Positions 40,057 through 49,139 of a stretch of DNA of 64,000 nucleotides are shown piece by piece; the first letter of the stretch is position 1; each line of letters opens with the position of its first letter. The notes beneath the pieces were generated by a model, which was not told the origin of the DNA, did not search any database, and saw only the letters and a program-made list of their open reading frames with translations. Both the position numbers and the translations under genes were made by a program. The stretch covers positions 1 to 64,000 of the forward strand of contig JANXYQ010000075.1 in NCBI GenBank assembly GCA_025355995.1. Reading direction: 5' to 3'. This DNA is from Spirochaetaceae bacterium (GTDB lineage: Bacteria > Spirochaetota > Spirochaetia > Treponematales > Rectinemataceae).

Positions 40057-42585
40057 ATGGGCGCTGCGGGAAAAAAAAGAGTGATCCTCCTCGTCGAGGA
40101 TGAGGCTCTCATCGCCTTGAGCGAAAAACGCGCGCTCGAGAAATACGGGTACGAAGTATCCGTCGCCGCCTCCGGCGAGGAGGCGATCGAGGCCGCCTTC
40201 GGGAACGCCGCCTTGGACCTCGTGCTCATGGACATAAATCTCGGCCCGGGGCTGGACGGCACCCAAGTCGCCGAGAGAATACTCCGCGATCGCGAAATTC
40301 CGATCATCTTCGTCTCCTCCCACAGCGAGAGGGGAATCGTCGAGAAGACCGAGAGAATCACCTCCTACGGCTATGTGCTGAAAAGCTCCAGCATCACCGT
40401 CCTGGACGCCTCCATCAAGATGGCCTTCAAGCTTTTCGACGCGAACCGGGCCCTCAAGGAGAGCGAGGAGAAATTCCGGATACTCTCCGAACGATCCGGC
40501 GAGGGCATATACATAATGAAAGACGCGATTTTCACGTATGTAAATCCGAGGTTCGGGGCCATCTTCGGCTATTCCCCCGGCGAGCTGACGGATAAATTGG
40601 GGCCGAAGGGCTTGATCCGCATCGAGGATTTCGGCCTCGTGATGGATCGCTATGAAAAGATGCTGGAAGGCGACCGCGAGCAATACCTGACTTCCTGCCG
40701 GGGAGTCAGGAAGGACGGGAGCGCGATCGATATCGAAGTCTCCGGCAACGTCTTCGTCTATCAGGATCAGCGGGCCGTCATGGGAACGGTCAAGGACGTC
40801 ACACAGAGCAAGCGCGTTCAAAGGGCCCTCGAAAAAAGCGAGAAGCTCTATCGCTCCATCCTCGACGCTTCTCCAGACGGAATCGCGATCCTGGATGCGG
40901 CCGGAAATATCGCCATGTATTCCCAGAGGCTGCTGTCCATGTTCGGCTACGCCGAGGGTCAGGACCTGCGCGGCCATTTCATCGGCGAGTTCATCAGCCC
41001 CGAAGATCTCAATAAGGCGATTTCCAATTTTTCGAGGAGGATGGGCGGAACCGAGCGAAGCCTGAGCGAATACCGCGGCTTGAAGAAGGACGGCTCGATC
41101 GTCGATATCGAGGTGAACGGGGCGATAATCAAGAACGAGGACGACGATGCCAGCGAGATGGTGATAATCGTCAGGGACATATCGCAGCGAGTCCTGACCG
41201 AGCTCGCCTTGCGGAAGAGCGAGGACGGCTATCGCAGGCTATTCGAGGATGCGGGCATAGGCATCGCCTATTTCAGCCCCGAAGGCAGGATAATTTCCAT
41301 AAACCGGTCCGCGGCCAGGGACCTGGGCGAGGATCCGGATGCCCTGGCGGGGAAATCCATATTCGAGCTATTCCCGAGACCGATCGTCGATACCTATTTC
41401 GACCATATTCGACAGGCCCTGCTATCGGACATGGTAAATATAAACGAGGACTACGTCGATCTGCCGACGGGAAGGAAATACCTGCTCGGCATATTCAAGA
41501 AGATGCGCGATCCCGACGGCCGCGTGTCGGGCGTACAGGTCATCCTCAAGGATTTAAGCGCCCACAAGGATCTGGAGAGCCGGCTGTCGGCCGAGAACGG
41601 GTTGCTGCGCGCCATCACGACGCACGCGCGGGACGCCATCATCCTGATGGACGGCCAAGGCCTCGTCAGGTATTGGAATCCGGCGGCGGAGAATATTTTC
41701 GGATACGCCCCGCACGAGGCCTTGGGCAGGAATGCCCACGATTTTCTGGCGCCGGAGCGGTACAAGGCCAGATACGAGTCCGCCCTCGCGCGCTTTCTCG
41801 CGTCGGGTCAGGGCAGCGCCGTCGGGACGATAACGGAGATGGAGGCATTCGTAAAGACGGGCGAGGAGATATCGATCGAAATGGCCCTATCCGGAGTGAA
41901 GACCCCCGATGGCTGGTTCTCGGTCGGTATAATCAGGGACATCACGAAGAGGAAGCAGGTCGAGGCCATGCTCCAAGGCCTGCTCGAGCGGCAGGAACTG
42001 ATGATGAAAGAAGTCCATCATCGCATCAAGAACAACATGAATACGATCCAGAGCCTCTTGGATCTCCAAGCCGGGACGCTGGACGACTCGTCCGCGGTCC
42101 TAGCGCTCCGGGAGGCCTCGAGCCGGGTCGGGAGCATGATGGTATTGTACGACAAGCTCTATAGGTCCCCGGATATCGACTCGGTCTCCGTCGGGGAGTA
42201 CCTGCCCTCGCTTATCGAGGAAATTTACAGCAACTTCCCGGATAGCCGCACTACCGAGATCAGGATCGAAGTCGAAGACATCTCGCTGGGGCCCGCTAAG
42301 CTCCAGCCTCTCGGGATAATAATAAACGAGCTGCTGACGAACGTAATGAAATACGCTTTCAAGGGTCGCCCGAAAGGATCGATCGAGGTTTTGGCGGCCC
42401 TGCGGGGCAGGCTCGTCCATCTGGAAATAAGGGACGATGGGGTCGGCATGCCGGAGGACATCGATTTCTCCAAATCCACCGGATTCGGGATGACACTGAT
42501 CTATTACTTGACTAAGCAACTGAATGGCGACATAAGGATCGAGCGCGGGAAGGGAACGAGCATCGTCTTGGAATTCGCGAATTGA
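40057..42585 (+). CDS. Hybrid REC-PAS4-HisKA_2 sensor histidine kinase
   Basis: An 842-residue soluble kinase. A receiver domain comes first (about 9-125: VEDEALIAL acid pocket, phospho-Asp in LVLMDINLG, Lys in YVLKSS). Four PAS domains follow (about 135-640), several ending with the DVT/DIS/DIT motif of PAC subdomains. The HisKA_2-type dimerisation helix has EVHHRIKNNMN (phosphoacceptor His about residue 653), and a HATPase domain closes the protein (NELLTNVMKYAF, RDDGVGM, GFGMTLI). No membrane segment. An N-terminal receiver suggests it relays or tunes a signal from another kinase. GAGGAG precedes the start. Confidence 0.9.
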   Translation: MGAAGKKRVILLVEDEALIALSEKRALEKYGYEVSVAASGEEAIEAAFGNAALDLVLMDINLGPGLDGTQVAERILRDREIPIIFVSSHSERGIVEKTERITSYGYVLKSSSITVLDASIKMAFKLFDANRALKESEEKFRILSERSGEGIYIMKDAIFTYVNPRFGAIFGYSPGELTDKLGPKGLIRIEDFGLVMDRYEKMLEGDREQYLTSCRGVRKDGSAIDIEVSGNVFVYQDQRAVMGTVKDVTQSKRVQRALEKSEKLYRSILDASPDGIAILDAAGNIAMYSQRLLSMFGYAEGQDLRGHFIGEFISPEDLNKAISNFSRRMGGTERSLSEYRGLKKDGSIVDIEVNGAIIKNEDDDASEMVIIVRDISQRVLTELALRKSEDGYRRLFEDAGIGIAYFSPEGRIISINRSAARDLGEDPDALAGKSIFELFPRPIVDTYFDHIRQALLSDMVNINEDYVDLPTGRKYLLGIFKKMRDPDGRVSGVQVILKDLSAHKDLESRLSAENGLLRAITTHARDAIILMDGQGLVRYWNPAAENIFGYAPHEALGRNAHDFLAPERYKARYESALARFLASGQGSAVGTITEMEAFVKTGEEISIEMALSGVKTPDGWFSVGIIRDITKRKQVEAMLQGLLERQELMMKEVHHRIKNNMNTIQSLLDLQAGTLDDSSAVLALREASSRVGSMMVLYDKLYRSPDIDSVSVGEYLPSLIEEIYSNFPDSRTTEIRIEVEDISLGPAKLQPLGIIINELLTNVMKYAFKGRPKGSIEVLAALRGRLVHLEIRDDGVGMPEDIDFSKSTGFGMTLIYYLTKQLNGDIRIERGKGTSIVLEFAN

Positions 42586-42605
42586 TACTCAACGGAGGAG
42601 AATCG

Positions 42606-43451
42606 GTGAGAAAATACCTGTTCCTAGCCGCCCTGGCCCTTGTCGCCGCCCAGGCCTTTCCCGAATGGCTGCACATGAAGGACCTCAGGGTCGCCGTGCT
42701 CGACGTCGTGTCGCGGGTCCCGGGCGAGGCCATCGACACAGCTACCCTCACCGAAATGCTGCAGGTAGCCCTCGTCGACCGTGACGAATTCCGGATCGTG
42801 GAGCGGTCCCTACTCGACAAGATAGTCAAGGAGCAGGAGTTCGAGGTGACTGGCCTCACCGAGGGCCAGGCCGCCAAGATCGGCCAGTTGGCGGGGGCCG
42901 ACAAGGTCATGCTGGTGTCGCTCGCCAAGTTCGCCGACAAATACCTGATCATCGTAAAAGGCATCGATACCAAGACGGGCATCGTCGACCTGAGCGACCA
43001 GGTCCTGAGCTACACCCTCGGCGGCTTCATAGATGTATTCCCGGTGCTCGCCGATCGCCTGGTACGCAAGGCCCGCGGCGAGGCCGTGGCGACCTACAAG
43101 ATCCCGCTCGAGCAGGCTCAGCCCGGCCCCGGGACGGCCGGCCAGGGCGCCGCGGCCTCCCCCGCGGGGGAGGTCGCGGGCATAGGCGGCGACTATGCCG
43201 CTGCGGGATTCAATCCCGACGGCAGCGCCTACGAAGGCAGCTGCGCCGTGACCCTCAAGGGCGATGGCACCTACGGCTTCGAATGGGAGGTCGGCGGGTC
43301 CTCCTACGTCGGGATCGGCCGGATGCAAAACGGCCTCATCGTCGTCGATTGGGGCGATACCTATCCGGTGATCTACCGCGTGCAGCAGGGCGGCAAGGTC
43401 TTGGCGGGAACCTGGGCCGACGGCGCGGCCTCCGAGAAACTCACCAGGTAG
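42606..43451 (+). CDS. CsgG/HfaB-like exported protein with C-terminal beta domain
   Basis: A 281-residue exported protein. It has a signal peptide (RKYLFLAALALVAAQAFP). Residues about 30-165 match the CsgG/HfaB-type alpha/beta domain (RVAVLDV, MLQVALVDRDEFRIVERSLLDKIVKEQEF, AKIGQLAGADKVMLVSL), then a Pro/Ala/Gly linker. The C-terminal ~95 residues form a Gly/Trp-rich beta domain (YGFEWEVGG, IVVDWGDTYPVIYRV). GTG at 42606 preceded by GGAGGAG is the start; upstream codons would only add a non-secretory leader. Not acylated (no lipobox), so probably periplasmic. Follows the kinase by 20 bp and may share its operon. Confidence 0.8.
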   Translation: MRKYLFLAALALVAAQAFPEWLHMKDLRVAVLDVVSRVPGEAIDTATLTEMLQVALVDRDEFRIVERSLLDKIVKEQEFEVTGLTEGQAAKIGQLAGADKVMLVSLAKFADKYLIIVKGIDTKTGIVDLSDQVLSYTLGGFIDVFPVLADRLVRKARGEAVATYKIPLEQAQPGPGTAGQGAAASPAGEVAGIGGDYAAAGFNPDGSAYEGSCAVTLKGDGTYGFEWEVGGSSYVGIGRMQNGLIVVDWGDTYPVIYRVQQGGKVLAGTWADGAASEKLTR

Positions 43452-43463
43452 GGTTCGAAGGCA

Positions 43464-43502
43464 CGCGGGATCGGCTAATCCCGGGCTGGGCTTTTCCCCT
43501 GT
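43464..43502 (+). terminator. Weak terminator-like hairpin after the CsgG-like gene
   Basis: A short stem (CGGGAT and ATCCCG) is followed by GGGCTGGGCTTTTCCCC. The T-run is only four bases, so termination is partial at best. Confidence 0.3.
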
Positions 43503-43541
43503 ATTTGCGGTGAGGTCCTTAGTATATTCCCTATATATTAT

Positions 43542-43557
43542 CAACCATATATGGTTG
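43542..43557. promoter_or_regulatory. Perfect 16-bp palindrome upstream of DUF5666-like gene
   Basis: CAACCATATATGGTTG is a perfect inverted repeat without a loop. It lies between a TATA-rich stretch (43522-43540) that could hold the -10 and the AGGAGG-like ribosome site of the next gene. Its position fits an operator for a small dimeric repressor of that gene. Confidence 0.45.
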
Positions 43558-43572
43558 GATAGGGAGGCCTCC

Positions 43573-44223
43573 TTGAAGCTCTCTTCAGTCCGCCCCGCTC
43601 GCCTTGCGAAGGCGATGATCATGTACGTTTTCCTGATTACGCCGGTGGCACTCCTCTCCGCGCAGAAGGCGATGACGGGTCCGGCTCCCGCGGCGGCTCC
43701 GGCCGGCCCCTCGCCGATCTCGGGCCTCATCGTCTCGATCGACGGCGGGGCGATAGTCCTGTCTGGAACCGCCTCGGGCACTGCGAGGATACTGCTCAAA
43801 GCCGACACGCAGTTCTTCGCCCGCCAGGCCGCGACCCTCGCCTCCATCAAGCCGGGCGAGGCCCTCGGGGTGGCCGCCGACAGGGAGGCGGACGGGAGCC
43901 TTGCCGCGACGGCCATCAAGGTATTCCCGCCCGAGATTTGGCAGCGCGCCCGGAAGGGGCAGTTCCCGATGGCCTCGGGCCAGGTGATGACGAACGCCGA
44001 GGTCGACAGGGTCGTGGACAAGGTAGAGGGGCGGGTCGTGTACTTGAAGTACGAGATGCTGAGCGTCGCTGTCTCGGTGCCTTCGAACGCGGAGATACGC
44101 CGGACCCTCCCGCTCAAGGTCGCCGACCTCACGCCCGGCATGAGGGTGAGCGTCCGGCTGGCCGCGACGACGGACGGGTCCCTGGTCGCCGCGATGGTCA
44201 GCATGGACCTTCCGGCCAAATAG
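43573..44223 (+). CDS. Exported DUF5666-like protein
   Basis: A 216-residue protein starting at TTG 43573, five bases after AGGGAGG; an upstream ATG-less reading is less likely. A hydrophobic secretion signal (MIMYVFLITPVALLSAQ) is followed by a Pro/Ala linker and two or three small OB-like beta units (ISGLIVSIDGGAIVLSGTASG, SIKPGEALGVAADREADGSLAATAIKV, LTPGMRVSVRLAATTDGSLVAAMVSM), as in DUF5666 proteins. Function unknown. A perfect palindrome upstream suggests specific repression. Confidence 0.7.
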   Translation: MKLSSVRPARLAKAMIMYVFLITPVALLSAQKAMTGPAPAAAPAGPSPISGLIVSIDGGAIVLSGTASGTARILLKADTQFFARQAATLASIKPGEALGVAADREADGSLAATAIKVFPPEIWQRARKGQFPMASGQVMTNAEVDRVVDKVEGRVVYLKYEMLSVAVSVPSNAEIRRTLPLKVADLTPGMRVSVRLAATTDGSLVAAMVSMDLPAK

Positions 44224-44240
44224 GCTCTCCCCGCAAGGGA

Positions 44241-45647
44241 CTACGCTTTCTCGGCCAGGTTCCTCACCCAGCGCTCCTTGGCCAGCCACCAGAAGGCCGT
44301 GGCCGTCTTGCCCAGGTCCGATAGCTTGGCGAGCCCGAAGAGGGCGACCGGTCCGAGGCTCGTCCACCCCGCGAGACCGAAGGCTATAGGAAGGAAGACC
44401 GCGTAGGTCACGCCTACGTCCACCCATACCCCCATGGCCGTGTCGCCGCCGGCCCGCGAGAGGGCGAATTGCGCGTTGAGCAGGGTCCAGATCGGTATGT
44501 ACGCCGAGATGACGAGGACGAGGCCCTTGGTCACGACCTGCGCGTCGGGGCTCAAATTCCCGAACACAATGGGAATGAGGAAGGTCGAGGCCGCGGCTGC
44601 GGCGCCCACGATGAGGCCGAAGGCGAAGGAGCCGAAGAGGATCCACCGCCCCTTTTCGCGGGCCTCCTCGAGCCTGCCCGCCCCGAGGGTGGAGCCTATG
44701 ATGACGCTCGTGGCGGTGATCACGGCACCGAAGGCCATGAAGAATATGTTGGCGATAGTCCAGCCGGCCCCCATGCCCGCCACCGTCTCCGCCCCTCCTC
44801 GGCCGTTGTAGAGGGCGGTGATCACCGTCTCCGAGAGGACCCAGGCCGTCTCCGAGAAGAACATCATCGCGGACTTGCCGAGGATGCCCTTGAACAGGCG
44901 CGCGTCGACGCGGAAAAGCTCGCGCGGGCGGAAGGCGAAGGCGGGCTTGCGGGCGGCGGCGTAGGCGAGGAAGGCGGCGGCCTCCGCGAATCGTGCGATG
45001 TCGGTGGCTAGTGCGGCGCCGCCCACCTCCAGGCGGGGCGCGCCGAGCTCGCCGTATATGAGGACCCAATTGAGCAGTGTGCAGAGGGCGGCGGCGGCCG
45101 AGGAGACGACGAGTGGCGCCTTGGTCTTCCCGACGTCGCGGTACGAGGAGCCGAGGGCGGCCGCGACGGCGAAGGGCGCGAAGCTCGGCGTAGCGAGCCT
45201 GAGGAAGCGGGCCCCCTCCGCCACTATCGCCCCGCCCTGGCTGTTCCCCCTCACCATAAGGCCGATGAGGGCCTCGGGCGCGAGGAGGCAGAGGCAGGAG
45301 TAGGCGGCCGCGATCGCGAGGGCGACTATCAGCTTGAAGCGCAGGCTCTGCCTCATGCCCTCCTCGTCGCTGGCGCCGCGGTGCTGCGAGAGAAAGATGC
45401 CCCCGGCCATGCAGGCGGCGTTCACCACGATGATGTAGACGAAGTTGATCTGGTTGGCCACGTTGACCGCGGCCATCTTCACGTCGCCCAGGCCCGCCAC
45501 CATGAAATTGTCCACGAGGGAGATCAGGCTCGTGATCACCATCTGGAGCATGACGGGCACGACGATGCCGAGGGCCTCCCTGTAGAAGGACCCCGGTCCG
45601 AGGGCGGGCGATCCGCGGAGGAAGGAGGGGCGGAGCTCGTCTTTCAT
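44241..45647 (-). CDS. MATE-family efflux transporter
   Basis: A 468-residue inner-membrane protein with about twelve hydrophobic helices in two related halves, typical of MATE Na+/H+-drug antiporters: VVPVMLQMVITSLISLVDNFMVAGLGDVKMAAVNVANQ in the first, and SETVITALYNGRGGAETVAGMG in the second. Substrate cannot be assigned. It starts six bases after the kup stop on the same strand, so the two are co-transcribed. Confidence 0.9.
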   Translation of the reverse strand: MKDELRPSFLRGSPALGPGSFYREALGIVVPVMLQMVITSLISLVDNFMVAGLGDVKMAAVNVANQINFVYIIVVNAACMAGGIFLSQHRGASDEEGMRQSLRFKLIVALAIAAAYSCLCLLAPEALIGLMVRGNSQGGAIVAEGARFLRLATPSFAPFAVAAALGSSYRDVGKTKAPLVVSSAAAALCTLLNWVLIYGELGAPRLEVGGAALATDIARFAEAAAFLAYAAARKPAFAFRPRELFRVDARLFKGILGKSAMMFFSETAWVLSETVITALYNGRGGAETVAGMGAGWTIANIFFMAFGAVITATSVIIGSTLGAGRLEEAREKGRWILFGSFAFGLIVGAAAAASTFLIPIVFGNLSPDAQVVTKGLVLVISAYIPIWTLLNAQFALSRAGGDTAMGVWVDVGVTYAVFLPIAFGLAGWTSLGPVALFGLAKLSDLGKTATAFWWLAKERWVRNLAEKA

Positions 45648-45653
45648 GGATCC

Positions 45654-47537
45654 CTACAGCTCCGTCTTCGCGCCGATCTCGACGACGCTGTCCGGCGGCA
45701 TGCGGAAGAAGTCCGTCGGGCTCACCGCGTTGTTGAAGAGGAAGGTGAACAGGCGCTTGCGCCATCTCATCATGCCGTTCCTCTTCCGCCCGACCACTAT
45801 CGACTCGCGGCCCATGAAGTAGGTGATCCTGCTCTGGTCCGAGGCGAGGCCGGGTACGTCGAGGCCCGATACGGCCTTGGGCACGTCCGGCATCTCGCTG
45901 AAGCCGAAGCGGAGGAGTACGTGCCAGATGCCCGCCTCGTAGCCGAGTATTTCGGCGCGCTTGGCCTCGTCCACGTAGGGCTCGTCCTGGGTCTGGACCG
46001 AGAGCACGATCGTGCGCTCGTGGAGGACGCGGTTGTGCTTGAGGTTGTGCAGCAGGGCCTTCGGCACTCCCTTGGGGTCGACCGTCAGGAAGATGGCCGT
46101 CCCCGGGACGCGGACGGGCGGGTCGAGGGCTATGCTGGAGGCGAAGAGCTCCGGCGATAGCCGATATGCCTGGATCCGCTGGCTGAAGAGCCTGCGGCCG
46201 TCCTTCCAGGTTTTCATGAGGACGAATATCAGGGTCGCGAAGACGACGACGATCCATCCGCCGGATACGATCTTGGTGAGATTGGAAAGGAAGAGGGCCC
46301 CGTCTATCGCCAGGAAAAGGAGGGCGAGGGGGACGAGGAGAGCGAGCCTCATCTTGGCCATGCGCCGACCCAGGAAGATCATGAGGTAGGTGGTTATCAG
46401 CATGTCCACGGACACGGCGATGCCGTAGGCGTTCGCCAGGCTGCTCGACTTCTTGAAGCCGAGGACGAGCCCCACGGTGCCGAGGAGGAGGCACCAGTTG
46501 ATGAAGGGAACGTAGACCTGGCCGATGGTGGAATCCGATGTGTGGCGGACCTGTATGCGCGGCCAGAGCCCCAGCTGCACCATCTGCCTGGCTATCGAGA
46601 AGGCGCCCGATATCACCGCCTGCGAGGCGATTATCGTCGCCATCGTCGCGAGCGCGACGAGCGGGTAGAGGGCCCAGGAGGGCGCGAGGCGGTAGAAGAG
46701 ATTCTCTACCCGGTCGGGGTGGGTCAGGAGGAAGGCTCCCTGCCCGACATAGTTGAGGATGAGGGCGGGATAGACGAGGAAGAACCAGGCCCTGCGTATG
46801 GGAGAGCGCCCGAAGTGGCCGAGGTCGGCGTACATGACCTCGGCTCCCGTCAGCGCGAGGAAGACGGAGCCGAGGACCGCGAAGCTCAGGGCCCGCTCGC
46901 GCACGAGGAAGCGGGAGGCGTGGATCGGATTGAGGGCCGCTAGGATGCCCGGGTTCGAAACGATCGACGAGAAACCGAGGATCGCTATGACGACGAACCA
47001 CAGGGAGATCAGCGGGCCGAACACGCGCCCGACCTTGGCCGTGCCCCGCGCTTGCATGGGGAAGAGGGCGATGAGCACGACGATCGCCAAGGGCTCGACG
47101 TAGGGCATGAATCGGGGGGTGATGACCTCCAGGCCCTCGATGGCAGATAGCACCGAGACCGCAGGCGTGATCATCCCGTCGCTGTAGAGCAGGGCGGCCC
47201 CGACAATCCCGAGGATGGCCACGAAGCCGGCGCGCCGCTTCGAGTCCTTCGGGATGTAGCGCGATACCAGGCTCACGAGGGCGAGGATCCCTCCCTCGCC
47301 CTTGTTGTCCGCGCGGAGGACGAATCCGAGGTACTTCACGCAAACGACGAGGCTCAGGGTCCAGATCAGGAGGGAGACAATGCCGAGAATGTTGTCGGCC
47401 TGGACGGCTATGCCGTGCTTGGGGGAGAAGCACTCCCTGAGCGCGTAAAGGGGGGAGGTGCCGATGTCGCCGAAAACCACTCCGATGGCGCCGATCGCGA
47501 GTGTCAGCTGGTGTCCACTGCCCTCGTTGTTGCCCAC
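45654..47537 (-). CDS. kup: Kup-type potassium uptake protein
   Basis: A 627-residue K+/H+ symporter: the family start IGAIGVVFGDIGTSPLYALRECF, LRADNKGEGGILAL and GDGMITPAVSVLSAIEG-like LLYSDGMITPAVSVLSAIEG are diagnostic; twelve membrane helices are followed by a ~180-residue cytosolic tail ending in GAKTEL. GTG at 47537 is chosen because it leaves the usual short N-terminal tail. A TTG at 47573 is possible but adds a basic leader. No strong ribosome site is seen for either. First gene of an operon with the MATE gene. Confidence 0.92.
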   Translation of the reverse strand: MGNNEGSGHQLTLAIGAIGVVFGDIGTSPLYALRECFSPKHGIAVQADNILGIVSLLIWTLSLVVCVKYLGFVLRADNKGEGGILALVSLVSRYIPKDSKRRAGFVAILGIVGAALLYSDGMITPAVSVLSAIEGLEVITPRFMPYVEPLAIVVLIALFPMQARGTAKVGRVFGPLISLWFVVIAILGFSSIVSNPGILAALNPIHASRFLVRERALSFAVLGSVFLALTGAEVMYADLGHFGRSPIRRAWFFLVYPALILNYVGQGAFLLTHPDRVENLFYRLAPSWALYPLVALATMATIIASQAVISGAFSIARQMVQLGLWPRIQVRHTSDSTIGQVYVPFINWCLLLGTVGLVLGFKKSSSLANAYGIAVSVDMLITTYLMIFLGRRMAKMRLALLVPLALLFLAIDGALFLSNLTKIVSGGWIVVVFATLIFVLMKTWKDGRRLFSQRIQAYRLSPELFASSIALDPPVRVPGTAIFLTVDPKGVPKALLHNLKHNRVLHERTIVLSVQTQDEPYVDEAKRAEILGYEAGIWHVLLRFGFSEMPDVPKAVSGLDVPGLASDQSRITYFMGRESIVVGRKRNGMMRWRKRLFTFLFNNAVSPTDFFRMPPDSVVEIGAKTEL

Positions 47538-47641
47538 CCGGCCACTGTAGCCCGGCGACCTTGGCTTGCGCAACGGTCGGCGAATTTCGCGGCCCTTGCG
47601 CCTGGGCGCGCTAACGACTATGGTTTACGCGGGGGAACCAC

Positions 47642-48118
47642 ATGGATGCAAGCATCGTCGCAGCCTTCAGTCAGGCGGCAAAGAGCACCTTCCGCGATAT
47701 GTTCGGGCTCGAGGCCGCCGAATCCGGGTCTCACGTCCTGGGCGGCTCAGAGGACCACGGCTGGGACCTGACCGGGCTCGTGGGACTGGCGGGGCAGGCG
47801 CAGGGCGTCATCGCGATACGGCTCACCCAAGCCCTCGTCGCGGGCCTGCTCGCGGGATCCGGAGTCGCCGCCGGCGGCGACGAGGAGCGCGGGCAGCTCG
47901 AGGGTGGCCTCGTCGGCGAGATGACCAACATCATCGCCGGTACGGCCATCTCCGCCATCCACGGCCTCGACATGGAGATCGCGCCGCCCGTCGTCATCCG
48001 CGGCCCCAACCACAGGATAGGCTGGCCGGCCATCGCTCCCGTCGTCGCCCTCTCCTTCACCCTCTCCAGAGGGGGGGCCGCGGGCGGGTTCGAGGTGGAC
48101 CTCTGCATTAGGCATTAA
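47642..48118 (+). CDS. cheX: CheX-like chemotaxis phosphatase
   Basis: A 158-residue CheC/CheX/FliY-family protein. The central helix GGLVGEMTNIIAGTAISA carries the conserved Glu and Asn (ExxN) that insert into the active site of CheY-P and hydrolyse its phosphate. One such motif only, and a short length, point to CheX rather than CheC. CheX is common in spirochaetes, where it terminates the CheY signal. No other chemotaxis gene is adjacent. GGGGGA precedes the ATG. Confidence 0.75.
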   Translation: MDASIVAAFSQAAKSTFRDMFGLEAAESGSHVLGGSEDHGWDLTGLVGLAGQAQGVIAIRLTQALVAGLLAGSGVAAGGDEERGQLEGGLVGEMTNIIAGTAISAIHGLDMEIAPPVVIRGPNHRIGWPAIAPVVALSFTLSRGGAAGGFEVDLCIRH

Positions 48119-48152
48119 CCCGTCCCGCCTTTGCTCCGCGTCCGCCCGGTAG

Positions 48153-48158
48153 TATATT
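48153..48158 (+). promoter_or_regulatory. -10-like TATATT directly before lplA start
   Basis: TATATT ends nine bases before the ATG at 48168; TTGCTC 16 bp further upstream (48131-48136) could be the -35. No Shine-Dalgarno is present, so this first gene of the pyruvate dehydrogenase operon may be read from a leaderless mRNA. Confidence 0.45.
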
Positions 48159-48167
48159 CGTTTCTGC

Positions 48168-49130
48168 ATGTATGACCTAGCGTTGCGCGCCGCAGGGGGC
48201 GACCCGATACTCAATCTAGCCCTCGAGGAGAGCCTCCTCGAGAGAGGTATTCGCGACGATAGTCGCGGCGACGATAGTCGCGGCGACGCCGGCGACGATA
48301 GTCGCGGCGACGCCGGCGCCAGCGCGGTCCTCGTCTACGTGAACGACCCTTGCGTCGTCGTCGGGCGAAACCAGAATCCCTGGGTCGAGGTCTCGCCCCG
48401 CTCCCCCCTCCCCGTCCTGCGGCGGGTCTCCGGCGGAGGGGCCGTGTATCACGACCGGGGCAACCTCAACTGGAGCATCCTCGTCCCCCGCTCGCGGCAC
48501 GACCCCGAGGCGGAGCTGCGCCTCGTCGCGGCCGCCCTGCGGTCGCTCGGCGTCGAGACGGTCTCGGGCCGGCGGGGCGGCCTCTTCGTCGCGGACGCGG
48601 GTCCCTGGAAGGGCGCCAAGCTGTCGGGCACTGCGCGCAGGCTCACCGCGTCCCGCGTCCTCCATCACGGCACCCTCCTCGTCGACGCCGACCTCTCCCG
48701 CCTCGCCTCCTGCCTCGGAGGCATCGAGGCCGAGCGTTCCAAGGCCCTCCCCTCGGTCCGGTCTACGAGCGTCAACCTGAGCGACCTCGTCCCGGGCCTC
48801 CGCGTGGAGGACGCCGCCCTCGCGATCGCGCGAGCGCTCTCGGCGGCCGAGAGCGAGAGCGCGGAGGCACTGGCCGACCCTGGCTACGCCGCGGCGGCTG
48901 CGCTGAGGCTGGCAGGATGGGAATGGACCTGGGGAGCGACCCCCGCCTTCGCGCTCGGCCTCCCCTGGAGCGGGGGCAGGGCGAGCATCGAGATCAAGTC
49001 AGGCATCGTCGTCTCGGCATCGGGACAAGGCGCGGAGAGTTTGCGGGGGATGGCCGGCCGGCGCTTCGGCTACGGCCTACCCGAGGCGGCCATCGGCGCG
49101 CTCGAAGGCAGCGGAGAATTTTCTCAATAG
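48168..49130 (+). CDS. lplA: Lipoate-protein ligase A family protein
   Basis: A 320-residue ligase that attaches lipoate to E2 proteins. Signatures: LRRVSGGGAVYHDRGNLNWSILVP (lipoyl-AMP loop), the catalytic Lys in GAKLSGTARR, and VLHHGTLLVD. It leads the operon that encodes the pyruvate dehydrogenase E1, E2 and E3, so the E2 lipoyl domain is its likely target. Between the N-terminal helix LALEESLLE and the first strand VLVYVNDPCVVVGRNQNP sits an unusual repetitive insert of Asp-Asp-Ser-Arg-Gly units (about residues 29-50) encoded by tandem repeats. Confidence 0.9.
   Translation: MYDLALRAAGGDPILNLALEESLLERGIRDDSRGDDSRGDAGDDSRGDAGASAVLVYVNDPCVVVGRNQNPWVEVSPRSPLPVLRRVSGGGAVYHDRGNLNWSILVPRSRHDPEAELRLVAAALRSLGVETVSGRRGGLFVADAGPWKGAKLSGTARRLTASRVLHHGTLLVDADLSRLASCLGGIEAERSKALPSVRSTSVNLSDLVPGLRVEDAALAIARALSAAESESAEALADPGYAAAAALRLAGWEWTWGATPAFALGLPWSGGRASIEIKSGIVVSASGQGAESLRGMAGRRFGYGLPEAAIGALEGSGEFSQ
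48251..48313 (+). repeat. In-frame tandem repeat in lplA
   Basis: The 15-base unit GCGACGATAGTCGCG occurs at 48251, 48266 and 48290, with the 9-base unit GCGACGCCG after the second and third copies. Each 15-mer is itself a near-perfect hairpin (GCGAC and GTCGC arms). All units are multiples of three, so copy changes keep the frame. Confidence 0.85.
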
Positions 49131-49139
49131 GAGATATGA

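Noticed and set aside
43585-47433. A 1,282-codon open frame on the minus strand
   Set aside because: It is antisense to or out of frame with kup, the MATE gene and the DUF5666-like gene, is Arg/Pro/Gly-rich with no motif, and reflects high G+C content.
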